Source: Bacillus benzoevorans (GTDB lineage Bacteria > Bacillota > Bacilli > Bacillales > Cytobacillaceae). Taken from it: a stretch of DNA of 64,000 bases. The number at the start of each line of letters is the position of its first letter. Position 1 is the stretch's first letter. Shown here in pieces: positions 33,154 through 42,192 of this stretch. The stretch spans positions 186,001 through 250,000 of the forward strand of contig NZ_JACHGK010000002.1 of assembly GCF_014207535.1 (NCBI RefSeq). The letters run 5' to 3'. The notes below the pieces were generated by a model that was given only the letters and a program-made list of their open reading frames with translations, was not told the DNA's origin and made no database searches. The translations under genes and the position numbers were made by a program.

Positions 33154-33936
33154 TTATTCGCCTTTATAATGAGGTGCCCGCTTCTCCTTAAATGCCTGCA
33201 GTCCCTCCAAACGATCCTTCGTCGGAATCGTGATCTCATAAGCGTTTTGCTCGATCGAAAGCCCGGTTTGCAGGTCTACTTCACAGCCTTTATCTATAGC
33301 AAATTTTGCCTGAGTCAATGCAATTGGAGCGTTGCGGATAATTTGCCCGGCTAATTCAAATGCTTTTTCCAGCAAGGATTCACAGGTTACCACATACTCC
33401 GCTAAGCCGATTTCCTGTGCTTCCAAGGCATCGATTCTTCTCGCCGTAAAAATCAATTCCTTTGCTCGCCCTTTTCCGACCAGCCGTGGCAGCCGCTGCG
33501 TGCCTCCCGCACCCGGAATAATACCCAATGATGTTTCTGTAAGACCAAATTTTGCTGTTTCTGCTGCGACACGAATATCACAGGCTAAAGCTAATTCCGT
33601 ACCACCGCCAAAAGCAGACCCATTTACGGCGGCAATCACCGGCTGCGGCAAGCCTTCCACTTGATTGATACACTCGCGAATCAATGAAACCGTCCTCTTT
33701 ACCGTTTGCGCATCCATACCCGCTCGTTCTTTTAAGTCTGCCCCGGCACAAAAGACTTTTCCCCCGGCTCCTGTGATGATGACACAGCGAATAGAGGGGT
33801 CAAATTTACACGTATCGAGTTTTGCCATTAATTCTTCCAACATTTCTGTTGACAAAGCATTCGCTGCATGGGGGCGATTTAACGTAATGAGAGCAATACC
33901 ATTGTCCATCACTTTGAAATGTACTGTTTTTTCCAT
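33154..33936 (-). CDS. yngF: Enoyl-CoA hydratase, methylglutaconyl-CoA type (YngF)
   Basis: Encodes 260 residues of the crotonase family: ITLNRPHAANALS, the oxyanion-hole AGADLKERAGM, and GGGTELALACDIRVA with GLTETSLGIIPGAGGTQRL carrying catalytic acids. By position it hydrates 3-methylglutaconyl-CoA to HMG-CoA. The ATG at 33936 lies one base after the yngG stop and follows GGGAGGGG. Confidence 0.88.
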   Translation of the reverse strand: MEKTVHFKVMDNGIALITLNRPHAANALSTEMLEELMAKLDTCKFDPSIRCVIITGAGGKVFCAGADLKERAGMDAQTVKRTVSLIRECINQVEGLPQPVIAAVNGSAFGGGTELALACDIRVAAETAKFGLTETSLGIIPGAGGTQRLPRLVGKGRAKELIFTARRIDALEAQEIGLAEYVVTCESLLEKAFELAGQIIRNAPIALTQAKFAIDKGCEVDLQTGLSIEQNAYEITIPTKDRLEGLQAFKEKRAPHYKGE

Positions 33937-33937
33937 T

Positions 33938-34867
33938 CTATTCCCCTCCCTCATTGACTGTAGGAGCAGGTCTGCCGGTAAATACCTGGAGGCTGCGGCT
34001 CGGCAATGCTCTTCCTATTCTTTCTTGAATAAATTGTGCTGCCTCCAGCTGCTTTTCTTCATTTATTCCGGTTTGAATACCCATTTGATGCAGCATATAT
34101 AATAAGTCTTCCGTGGCAACATTTCCTGACGCACCCGGCGCATATGGACATCCTCCCAATCCTCCGGCAGAGGAATCAAATGTGGTTATTCCCATTTCAA
34201 GAGACATGAGTACATTGGCTAATGCCGTACCCCTTGTATCATGAAAATGCATAGCGAACTTATCGATAGGATATCGTTTTAATAGATTCTCAAGGATAAT
34301 TTGCACTTGTTTGGGGCTGGCAGCACCGATCGTATCTCCCAGTGATATTTCTCTGATCCCCATTTCTAACAGTTTGTCGGCAACTTGAATCACATTATTA
34401 ACGGAGACCTTGCCCTCATAAGGACAACCAAACACGGTGGAGATATATCCACGAACATTTTTACCAGCCATTTGCGCCTCCTGTACAACTTCCTTTAGAA
34501 CAGGGAAGGTATCGCCAATGGACTTATTGATATTTTTTTGATTATGCGTTTCACTGGAGGACATAAAGACTGATACTTCTTCGATATCCGCTTCTATTGC
34601 TTTATCCAACCCACGTAGGTTGGGGACAAGTGCCGCATAGGTAACACCCGGAACGCGTTCAATCCTTTTTGCCACCTCGAGTGAATCCGACAGTGCCGGG
34701 ATCCACTTCGGATTCACAAAAGAAGTGATTTCAATGTAGTTCAAACCTGTTCGGGACATGAGATTGATCAAGTGTATCTTATCTTCAGTAGACAGAAATG
34801 CCTTCTCATTTTGCAGACCATCCCTTGGTCCAACCTCTTTAATCTGAACATTTGCCGGCCATTTCAT
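33938..34867 (-). CDS. yngG: Hydroxymethylglutaryl-CoA lyase
   Basis: A 309-residue TIM barrel. KEVGPRDGLQNE at residue 11, YISTVFGCPYEG, HFHDTRGTALAN (metal ligands) and the catalytic cysteine in SAGGLGGCPYAPGASGN are diagnostic. It cleaves HMG-CoA to acetoacetate and acetyl-CoA. Directly coupled to yngF downstream. Confidence 0.94.
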   Translation of the reverse strand: MKWPANVQIKEVGPRDGLQNEKAFLSTEDKIHLINLMSRTGLNYIEITSFVNPKWIPALSDSLEVAKRIERVPGVTYAALVPNLRGLDKAIEADIEEVSVFMSSSETHNQKNINKSIGDTFPVLKEVVQEAQMAGKNVRGYISTVFGCPYEGKVSVNNVIQVADKLLEMGIREISLGDTIGAASPKQVQIILENLLKRYPIDKFAMHFHDTRGTALANVLMSLEMGITTFDSSAGGLGGCPYAPGASGNVATEDLLYMLHQMGIQTGINEEKQLEAAQFIQERIGRALPSRSLQVFTGRPAPTVNEGGE

Positions 34868-34887
34868 CTCTTCACCACCCCATTGGC

Positions 34888-35100
34888 TTACTCGAATTCG
34901 ATTAAAATATCTTCTTCATTGACGAAATCACCTTCACTCACTTTTACTTCCTTCACAACGCCGCCAAAGTCTGCGGCAATGGGAATTTCCATTTTCATTG
35001 ATTCTAATATTGCAATATCCTGGCCATCCTCCACCAGATCCCCTACATTCACCAAAATTTTCCACACATTTCCCGCCATCACCGCTTTTACATTATTCAT
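34888..35100 (-). CDS. yngHB: Biotin carboxyl carrier protein (YngHB)
   Basis: A 70-residue stand-alone biotinyl domain. The biotinylated lysine is in ESMKME (about residue 36), flanked by the symmetrical half-motifs GNVWKILVNVGDLVEDGQ and GVVKEVKVSEGDFVN. Carries CO2 between YngH and YngE. Confidence 0.93.
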   Translation of the reverse strand: MNNVKAVMAGNVWKILVNVGDLVEDGQDIAILESMKMEIPIAADFGGVVKEVKVSEGDFVNEEDILIEFE

Positions 35101-35112
35101 TGATCTTCCTCC

Positions 35113-36474
35113 TTATTTCATTGCTTTTTTGTTTTGTTCCTGGAGATACTTTTCTATAAAGTTTGTTGTCGTGTCGCCAAAACGGAAAGCCTCATGTTCT
35201 ATTACTTTTAAGAGCATGGGAATATTTGTTTTAATCCCTTCTACTTCATAGCGGGATAATGCATCCTTTAACAGCTGAATGGTATCTTCACGTGTATCCC
35301 CTTTTACGATTAGTTTTGCCATCATTGGATCATAGAAAGGAGTAACGACGGTCCCATTTGTTACGCCTGTTTCATGACGGATTCCCGGCCCTGTTGGCAA
35401 AGCGAATTTCGTAATTTTTCCAGGCGAAGGGTAGAATGTTTTCGGATCTTCCGCATAAATCCGTACCTCAATCGCATGGCCCTTCCGTTGTATCTCAGAT
35501 TGGTTAAACGGCAGCGCTTGACCTGCTGCTATCCTTAGCTGCTCTGCGACTAAATCCAGGCCTGTGATTTCTTCCGTCACCGGATGTTCAACCTGCAAGC
35601 GGGTGTTCACCTCTAAAAAGTAGAAGTTTTTCTCTTGATCGACGAGAAACTCAATTGTTCCCGCATTTTCGTAACCAATGGATTCTGCTGCTTTTACTGC
35701 TGCTTCTCCCATCTTTCTCCGCGTATCTTCATCTAAAAATGGCGAAGGTGCTTCTTCCACCACCTTTTGATGACGGCGCTGGATGGAGCATTCACGTTCC
35801 CATAAGTACACGGTATGGCCATAGGAATCCGCGAGAATTTGAATTTCAATATGCCTTGGGTTTTCGACAAACCTTTCCAGAAACATTTCACCGTTTCCGA
35901 AAAAACTTGCCGCCCGTTTTTGATTCCCCTCGAAAGCCTTGCGCATTTCTTCCTCATTGTGCACAATCTGCATTCCGATCCCGCCGCCGCCTGCAGATGC
36001 TTTCAGCATGATTGGATAACCAATTTTCTCGGCAACCGCTGCCGCCTCTTCGGCATCAGCTAAGGGGTGCGTAATTCCTGGAACCACCGGCACTCCAGCC
36101 TGTTCCATTACTTTTCTGGCCTCAATTTTGCTGCCCATTTTGGCAATGACATCAGGCGATGGACCGATGAATGTAATTCCTTCTTGTTTACAGAGTCGGG
36201 CAAACCCTGCATTTTCTGAAAGCAGCCCATAGCCTGGATGAATTGCCTCAGCGCCCGTTAGACGAGTGATTTCAATAATCCTTTCCATATTGAGATAGCT
36301 CTCGGAGACCTTTGCTTCGCCAACGTAATAGGACTCGTCGGCTTCTTTTACATGAAGTGCCTCTTTATCGGCTTCTGAATAAATGGCAACGGTTTGGATT
36401 CCCAATGCTTTGCATGTGCGAATCACCCGGCATGCTATCTCTCCGCGATTCGCAATTAGTATCTTTTTAAACAA
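35113..36474 (-). CDS. yngH: Biotin carboxylase subunit (YngH)
   Basis: Encodes 453 residues from a TTG start at 36474 (MFKKILIANRGEIACRV), placed by GGAGGGG. ATP-grasp signatures are present: KASAGGGGIGMQIV, MFLERFVENPRHIEIQILAD and FLEVNTRLQVEHPVTE. It carboxylates the biotin of the carrier encoded next. The longer ATG frame has no ribosome binding site and is not family-like. Confidence 0.92.
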   Translation of the reverse strand: MFKKILIANRGEIACRVIRTCKALGIQTVAIYSEADKEALHVKEADESYYVGEAKVSESYLNMERIIEITRLTGAEAIHPGYGLLSENAGFARLCKQEGITFIGPSPDVIAKMGSKIEARKVMEQAGVPVVPGITHPLADAEEAAAVAEKIGYPIMLKASAGGGGIGMQIVHNEEEMRKAFEGNQKRAASFFGNGEMFLERFVENPRHIEIQILADSYGHTVYLWERECSIQRRHQKVVEEAPSPFLDEDTRRKMGEAAVKAAESIGYENAGTIEFLVDQEKNFYFLEVNTRLQVEHPVTEEITGLDLVAEQLRIAAGQALPFNQSEIQRKGHAIEVRIYAEDPKTFYPSPGKITKFALPTGPGIRHETGVTNGTVVTPFYDPMMAKLIVKGDTREDTIQLLKDALSRYEVEGIKTNIPMLLKVIEHEAFRFGDTTTNFIEKYLQEQNKKAMK

Positions 36475-36531
36475 ATGATCCCCTCCTTTTATCACTTTCA
36501 AATTATTCAGATTATTTGAGACAATACTTCC

Positions 36532-37680
36532 TTATTTACACCCAATTTCACGCGCAATGACCATTCTTTGCACCTCGGAGGTTCCTTCACCGATTTCCAA
36601 CAGCTTCGCATCACGGAAAAATCTTTCCACCTGATATTCCTTCATATAGCCGTATCCGCCATGAATCTGTACAGCTTGGTCACAGACCTTCATACAAATT
36701 TCAGAAGCAAACAGTTTTGCCATCGCTGCTTCTTTTTTAAAGCGCTGCCCCTTATCCTTTAACCAGGCCGCTTTATAGACCATATTTCGTGCTAATTCAA
36801 TGTACATCGCCATATCGGCTAGTTTAAATTGAATGGCTTGAAACTTCGATAAGCTTTGCCCAAATTGTTTCCTTTCTCCCGCGTATTGCAATGCTTTTTC
36901 ATAAGCACCTTGTGCCATCCCGACAGCCATCGCCCCAATCCCAATTCTTCCTCCATCAAGAGTAGCGAGAAATTGTTTAAAGCCTTTTCCTTCCTCACCT
37001 AAAAGGTTTTCCTTGGGTACGCTTACATTTTCCAGAATTAATTCCGTTGTATTTGAAGCATGAAGGCCCATTTTTTCATAATTGCTCATAACAGAAAAAC
37101 CCGGATCATCTGTAGAAGTAATAAAGGCGCTGATTCCGTTTGTTCCCTTGGAACGGTCTGTTACGGCTGTAATCACGACATTTTTTGCGAAACTGGCATT
37201 TGTAATGAAACATTTCGTACCGTTTACAGTCCACTGATCACCATTTAAAACTGCTGTGGTCTGCGTTCCGCCGGCGTCCGATCCCGCATTTGGCTCCGTT
37301 AAACCAAAGGCTCCCAAATATTCCCCAGTACATAATGGTGTTAAATATTTCTCCTTTTGCAGCTCTGTACCAAACAGGTGGATCGGTGCTCCTCCTAATG
37401 AGATATGGGCAGAATATGTAATCCCAGTGGAGGCACATACCCGGCTTAATTCTTCTACTGTAATGGCAAAGCTGACCGTATCGGACCCTCCCCCGCCGTA
37501 TTCCTCAGGAAATGGCAGACCCATAATTCCCAACTCAGCCAACTTTTCAAAAATTTCCTGTGGAAACGTTCCTGTTCGATCTCTTTCATCGGCACCGGGC
37601 GCTACTTCTCCCTCTGCAAACTCACGCATCATTTTACGGATCATGGACTGTTCTTCACTTAATTCATAGTTCATTTCCAT
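36532..37680 (-). CDS. yngJ: Short/branched-chain acyl-CoA dehydrogenase (YngJ)
   Basis: Encodes 382 residues with the full ACAD signature: AFGLTEPNAGSDAGG, GFKQFLATLDGGRIGIGA and QIHGGYGYMKEYQVERFFRDAK. The catalytic glutamate is in the usual C-terminal place (EIGEGTSEVQRM). Isovaleryl-CoA dehydrogenases instead use a glutamate near residue 254 and have Ala/Gly here; this protein has Gly (LDGGR) at that earlier place. So it is mechanistically SCAD/2-methylacyl-like even though operon logic points to isovaleryl-CoA. First gene of the operon. Confidence 0.9.
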   Translation of the reverse strand: MEMNYELSEEQSMIRKMMREFAEGEVAPGADERDRTGTFPQEIFEKLAELGIMGLPFPEEYGGGGSDTVSFAITVEELSRVCASTGITYSAHISLGGAPIHLFGTELQKEKYLTPLCTGEYLGAFGLTEPNAGSDAGGTQTTAVLNGDQWTVNGTKCFITNASFAKNVVITAVTDRSKGTNGISAFITSTDDPGFSVMSNYEKMGLHASNTTELILENVSVPKENLLGEEGKGFKQFLATLDGGRIGIGAMAVGMAQGAYEKALQYAGERKQFGQSLSKFQAIQFKLADMAMYIELARNMVYKAAWLKDKGQRFKKEAAMAKLFASEICMKVCDQAVQIHGGYGYMKEYQVERFFRDAKLLEIGEGTSEVQRMVIAREIGCK

Positions 37681-38033
37681 TCATTCCTTTCTCTTCAGAA
37701 ATCATTCAAGAATTATAAGAGATTGCAAAAATCCAATCTAATTTATTATAGAATTCTGAATCTTTAGATAAATCTTACCAATAATATTGAAAAATACTAT
37801 GTGGATATTCATGAAAATATGTCCTTTAAGTTTGTAGTTTTTACACAAATAGAAGGATTGAAAATTCGTCTGAATTTTCATACAATTTATTTATGAGTAT
37901 ATTTTATAAGGAATGATTTCGTTTCTATATGTATATGATGGATTAGACCTTTGTTGAATCAACTGACCTTTTGTTTCTTTAGACAAATTTTTGTGAAATG
38001 ATGTTCTACTAATCATTGGCGAGGAGAATACAT
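37681..38033. promoter_or_regulatory. Divergent control region, leucine operon versus GAF regulator
   Basis: A 353-bp AT-rich gap without genes. It contains a perfect inverted repeat, TGAAAATTC-GTCT-GAATTTTCA, at 37859-37880, a likely operator. No confident -10/-35 pair and no sigma-54 motif were found. Confidence 0.55.
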
Positions 38034-39854
38034 ATGGAAGATACTTTAACGCGGCGCCAGCTTCAATCATTAATCCACATATCAAACCTATTAAATACGT
38101 CATTTGATATCAATACGATTTTTGAATTAATGCTAAGTGAAACGATTTCCGTTGTGGATGCAGCTGAAGGTGGCTCCTTGTGGTTATACGATAAAAATAA
38201 GGATATTCTGATTGCCCAATCCGCCCAAGGTGTTTTTTATCCAAAAATCTTTCAGCAAATTCGCTTAAAACCCGGTGAATCTATGACCGGTATGACATTT
38301 CAAGCAGGAAAGTCTGTCTTTTTTCCCAGCGAAAAAGAAATCAAGGATGCTTTAGCCACCCTGTCTTCGAAAAATGGCAGCCTGCTCACACAATCGATTC
38401 CGGAGAATTTTTCCTTTTCATCTGTTATTTCTTCCCCCATAGTTCTAAATGGTCAGAGTATCGGCGTCTTTACGTTGGATTCTTTCCAGCAATCATTAAA
38501 TTTTAAAGCAGAAGATATGAATCTATTAGAGGCTATCTGCCATCAGGCTGCTGTTGCTTTAGAAAGATCCAACCTTTATAAAGAAAAGGAAGATACTGTA
38601 CAAAAGCTTTCAAATTCGATTGAGGTTCATAGGAATTTGGCCTATCTTGTTCTGCAAGGGGAAGGTCTGCATTCTATTCTGCAAAATATCCACCAATGGA
38701 TTGGACAAAATACCTTTCTATTTGATGATTTAGGAGAACTAGTGGCAGCATCATATCTTGCCGAACCCTCCTCGGCCCTTTTAAAACTGGTAAGAAAAAA
38801 AGCTGGTTTATTTGTGAAATCGAACAAAAATAATTTGGAAGTAACAGAAATGAGAATCGAAGGTACTCATTATCATTTAGTCTGCTTCCCGCTTGGTTCG
38901 AGACCAAATTTCCTTGGACTTTTGCTGATTCTTTCGGCTAAAAAAATGAACGGGATGGATATAGCCGCTTTAGAACATGCCTGCACGGTCCTTTCATTAG
39001 AACTTTTTAAAGAACAGGCGGTATTTGACACCCAGCAGCGGCTGAACGGAGAATTTGTTAAGAAGCTTTATTCCGGGCATATAGATGAGGCTTTGATTCA
39101 AAAAGCAAAAAGTCTTAACTTCGATCCTTCGCTAAACTATGTTGCTATGATTATTGAGTTTCAGCCAACATCCAATCCAATGCTTTCAAGGGATGGTTTT
39201 ATGCGAAAAATGATTCAGCTTATCCATCAAAGCCTAACCGACAGTCTGACACAAAATATGACAGTTGAACATCAAAATCAAATCGTTGTTCTTCTCTCTA
39301 ATCCAAACCAAAGCGAAAGTGCATGGCTAATTTCCCATATTAAGGGCAAAGTGAAGCTGATTCAGCAGGAAATACAACAGCGAAATTGGAATGTGAAGGC
39401 TGCTTTTGGAATTGGCAGGATGAAGCAGGGATTATTGAATGTCCAGTATTCATTGCAAGAGGCTGAAAAGTGTCTGAAATATATCCAGCGGTTTCGTTGT
39501 GAAAATCGGATAATTAGCTACTCCGATCTAGGTATACAAAGATTCATTCTGCAACATTCCGAAGAAGAAGTACATGAATTTATCCATGAGGTTCTCGGAC
39601 CCCTGATTGAGTACGATGAATCTAGAAATGGGGAATTATTGAAAACGCTTTACATTTATTTGGAGAAAAACAAAAATACGAAAAGGACCGCAGAAACTCT
39701 GCATGTCCACATCAATACACTTAATTACCGATTAAAAAGAATTGAAGAAATCCTATCGCTTGATTTAACAGCGGGCACGCAGCTGCTTAATCTTCATCTA
39801 GCAGTAAGTTTATGCGGACATACTGAACAGCTGTCCGCCATTGAAAAATCTTAA
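38034..39854 (+). CDS. GAF-domain regulator with PucR/CdaR-type C-terminal HTH
   Basis: A 606-residue transcription factor. Residues about 10-190 form a GAF sensory domain (ISNLLNTSFDINTIFELMLS; LEAICHQAAVALERSNLYKEKED). The end is a PucR-type helix-turn-helix: LLKTLYIYLEKNKNTKRTAETL followed by HINTLNYRLKRIEEIL. The middle resembles the CdaR/PucR linker domain. Divergent from yngJ, it is the probable activator of the leucine/isovalerate operon, sensing a metabolite through GAF. GAGGAGAATACAT precedes the ATG at 38034. Confidence 0.85.
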   Translation: MEDTLTRRQLQSLIHISNLLNTSFDINTIFELMLSETISVVDAAEGGSLWLYDKNKDILIAQSAQGVFYPKIFQQIRLKPGESMTGMTFQAGKSVFFPSEKEIKDALATLSSKNGSLLTQSIPENFSFSSVISSPIVLNGQSIGVFTLDSFQQSLNFKAEDMNLLEAICHQAAVALERSNLYKEKEDTVQKLSNSIEVHRNLAYLVLQGEGLHSILQNIHQWIGQNTFLFDDLGELVAASYLAEPSSALLKLVRKKAGLFVKSNKNNLEVTEMRIEGTHYHLVCFPLGSRPNFLGLLLILSAKKMNGMDIAALEHACTVLSLELFKEQAVFDTQQRLNGEFVKKLYSGHIDEALIQKAKSLNFDPSLNYVAMIIEFQPTSNPMLSRDGFMRKMIQLIHQSLTDSLTQNMTVEHQNQIVVLLSNPNQSESAWLISHIKGKVKLIQQEIQQRNWNVKAAFGIGRMKQGLLNVQYSLQEAEKCLKYIQRFRCENRIISYSDLGIQRFILQHSEEEVHEFIHEVLGPLIEYDESRNGELLKTLYIYLEKNKNTKRTAETLHVHINTLNYRLKRIEEILSLDLTAGTQLLNLHLAVSLCGHTEQLSAIEKS

Positions 39855-40049
39855 GTTTAACACTATGTGAAGGACAATATGGCAAACTCCCCTGTTTAAC
39901 CATGTTCTCCTTCTATCAGACATCAAATTCACAGGTTAACATAATAATATTATCATAAATATATATACTCTTAAAATCCTTTACCCTCAACTATGTTGGG
40001 CTCTTCTGCTGAATGAAGTTCAAATTTGAAACCATTCTTTCATCTCGCT

Positions 40050-40634
40050 TTAAAACCGGATGATTCCTAAATGTTCTAACAAAATATGAATCCCGATTAG
40101 GATTAAAATAACGCCGCCGGCGAATTCAGCGCTGGCTTTAAATTTTGTGCCGAATGTATTCCCTATTTTTACTCCGATGATAGACATGAAAAATGTTACA
40201 AGACCAATAAACAAAATAGCCGGAACAATATATACCTTGAGAAAGGCAAAACTAACACCTACCGCGAGGGCATCAATACTGGTGGAAAAAGCAAGGACAA
40301 ACATGATTTTAAAACTCAGCGGGGAAAAAATATGGGCATGGTTCTCTTCATTGTTAGCGCATTCTTTTCGTGATTCCCTAATAAAATTAATGCCAATAAT
40401 CACCAGCAAGGCAAAGGCAATCCAATGATCAATGTCTTCTATGAGATCTTGGAACTGGACACCAAGCAGATAGCCAAGCAAAGGCATAACAGCCTGAAAA
40501 CTTCCAAAATACAGCCCGACAATAACGGCCGTTTTAATATTAAACTTCTTTAACGATAAGCCCCTGCAGATAGAAGCAGCAAATGCATCCATCGATACCC
40601 CTATGGCAATCAAAAATAATTCAATAAGACCCAA
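40050..40634 (-). CDS. mntP: Manganese efflux pump MntP
   Basis: Encodes 194 residues with six membrane helices. The duplicated DAFAAS (residue 16 region) and DALAVG motifs, each with the transport aspartate, are diagnostic of MntP (DUF204). It exports Mn(II). Often under a yybP-ykoY riboswitch or MntR; I could not see such a riboswitch upstream. Starts at ATG 40634. Confidence 0.92.
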   Translation of the reverse strand: MGLIELFLIAIGVSMDAFAASICRGLSLKKFNIKTAVIVGLYFGSFQAVMPLLGYLLGVQFQDLIEDIDHWIAFALLVIIGINFIRESRKECANNEENHAHIFSPLSFKIMFVLAFSTSIDALAVGVSFAFLKVYIVPAILFIGLVTFFMSIIGVKIGNTFGTKFKASAEFAGGVILILIGIHILLEHLGIIRF

Positions 40635-40954
40635 TCCCTACACTCCTTTGTTCGGAGGCTTTCGAATACATGTAAACGACACCATTCCGCCTTAATCGAC
40701 ATTTTTAGTATATAAATGGTATCATATACAATTAATTTAGGTCTACGGAAACCTTTTTGGATAGATTTTAAAATCTTTATTATACGAAAATAAGTTGGAC
40801 CAGTGAAACCTATATGGTAATAGTGGAAAATTAGAGGGAACGGGATTTAAACTTCATGTAGATGATGCGAGAAAGTTGAACATCGTAGACAGAGAAGGTT
40901 TTAGCGTAAAAATATTTCCCCAAAAATATCTTGCGCTAAAACCTGAGGAACGCA
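40635..40954. other. Gap between mntP and PAP2 gene, with long inverted repeat
   Basis: AGGTTTTAGCG (40896-40906) pairs with CGCTAAAACCT (40934-40944), continued inward by AAAATATTT-type pairing. No T-run follows, so it is either a weak terminator of the PAP2 gene or a mobile-element-like palindrome. An uninterrupted plus-strand frame without a start codon spans about 40822-40990. Confidence 0.5.
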
Positions 40955-41611
40955 TCATTCATTCCAAACCATTTGCCGCCGGGATTGTTTTTCTTTATAA
41001 AGCTGGAAAGTCCATATCGAAAGCGCCAGCCAACAGCCGCTTCCCAAATAGCCGCCAATGATATCACTTGGGTAATGGACACCTAAATAGACACGGCTTA
41101 AGCCAATCATGAAAATCATAATTGAACTGCTCCAAATTAAGATGATTCTTCCCTGTTTTACTGTTATATGACGCCATAGCAGGAAAGTTAAGATGCCGTA
41201 AAAGGTGAAGGCATTCATAGCATGTCCACTTGGAAAACTATATCCGCCAATATCTATGATTCGATGGAGCTCAGGGCGCGCCCGGTGAAATATCTGTTTT
41301 AACAATCCATTCAGTATAGAAGAGCCAATTATGACAATCGTGAATACAAATAATTCAGAACGGTGATGCAATACTTTAAAAAGAAAAAACAAAATAATGA
41401 GAGATAATACAATCGTGACGTTGGATGAACCAATTGTCGTAAAGAACTTCATGATATAGGTTAATATTGGGTTTTCCCAGCCCTGGACGATAGAAATAAT
41501 CCTTCGATCGAAAATTAGCACTTCATGGACACTAATGGTGTAGGCCATAAAACTAAAGCCGGCTAAGGAGAGAATACTTAATAAAATATAAGTTGGCGAT
41601 TGTATTTTCAA
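40955..41611 (-). CDS. PAP2 superfamily phosphatase
   Basis: Encodes 218 residues with about six membrane helices. The three phosphatase motifs are intact: KQIFHRARPE, YSFPSGHAM and SRVYLGVHYPSD (catalytic His). Family members dephosphorylate undecaprenyl pyrophosphate or phosphatidylglycerophosphate. A TTG start at 41611 is the only reasonable one; its ribosome binding site (AAAGGATG) is rather distant. Confidence 0.88.
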   Translation of the reverse strand: MKIQSPTYILLSILSLAGFSFMAYTISVHEVLIFDRRIISIVQGWENPILTYIMKFFTTIGSSNVTIVLSLIILFFLFKVLHHRSELFVFTIVIIGSSILNGLLKQIFHRARPELHRIIDIGGYSFPSGHAMNAFTFYGILTFLLWRHITVKQGRIILIWSSSIMIFMIGLSRVYLGVHYPSDIIGGYLGSGCWLALSIWTFQLYKEKQSRRQMVWNE

Positions 41612-41777
41612 CGTTTAATTTGACATCCTTTCTTAGTGATCGTCTTGGCTGATAGTTAAACCAGAATATGTATGGCTATTATTTGTTTATTCTATACTTT
41701 TGTATGTTACTTCCTTTCTAACTTTTCATGCAACCTAATTGCTTATCGTTTAGAAAATTTTATGTATTATCTTCATG

Positions 41778-41824
41778 AAAAAGAGCCTGATCCATTTTAT
41801 GATTAGGATCAGACTCTTTTTTTA
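41778..41824. terminator. Bidirectional terminator
   Basis: AAAGAGCCTGATCC pairs with GGATCAGACTCTTT (one mismatch), with A- and T-runs on either side. Serves the small minus-strand gene at 41858-42010. Confidence 0.8.
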
Positions 41825-41857
41825 TTATAGAAGGTTCTTGATGGAATGAATAATACC

Positions 41858-42010
41858 TTAGAAATCACTTTCCATTTCTTTCCTTTGGTAGGCGAAGTTG
41901 TATGTGTGTTCCAGCGAATGGTCACTCATATCCATTAATTGGTTAAATTCCCCACCGAAGTAATTCATTAAAAACTGGATCATGTTATCTCTTTCTCGGT
42001 TTGTCATCAT
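41858..42010 (-). CDS. Small 50-residue protein (possibly BH0509-like)
   Basis: Begins MMTNRERDNMIQFLMNYF behind GGAGATGGTGG and ends in YQRKEMESDF. Acidic-amphipathic, no membrane segment. The style (short helix-rich protein with a RERxNMI start) recalls the BH0509-type small proteins of Bacillaceae, but I am not certain. It is monocistronic with a clear ribosome binding site and terminator, supporting a real gene. Confidence 0.65.
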   Translation of the reverse strand: MMTNRERDNMIQFLMNYFGGEFNQLMDMSDHSLEHTYNFAYQRKEMESDF

Positions 42011-42192
42011 TTACCACCATCTCCTTTTTATTATATAACACGTTTTGTTTTATTGTTTATATTATATAACAGATTAAGGAAAAATTTCCACCTTTTTATT
42101 TTAATTTTCTAATTTTTTTAAAATAAATAAACATGAAGAACCCCTCTTGCCAGTTTAGCAAAAGGAGTTCATGATTCATCTTCCATTTCTTA

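Noticed and set aside
35655..36063. Long plus-strand frames opposite the biotin carboxylase gene
   Set aside because: Shadow frames with no ribosome binding site and no family features; typical antisense openness of a coding region.
40635..40760. yybP-ykoY manganese riboswitch upstream of mntP
   Set aside because: The conserved GGGGAGUAG-type core and partner segment are not visible on the minus strand.
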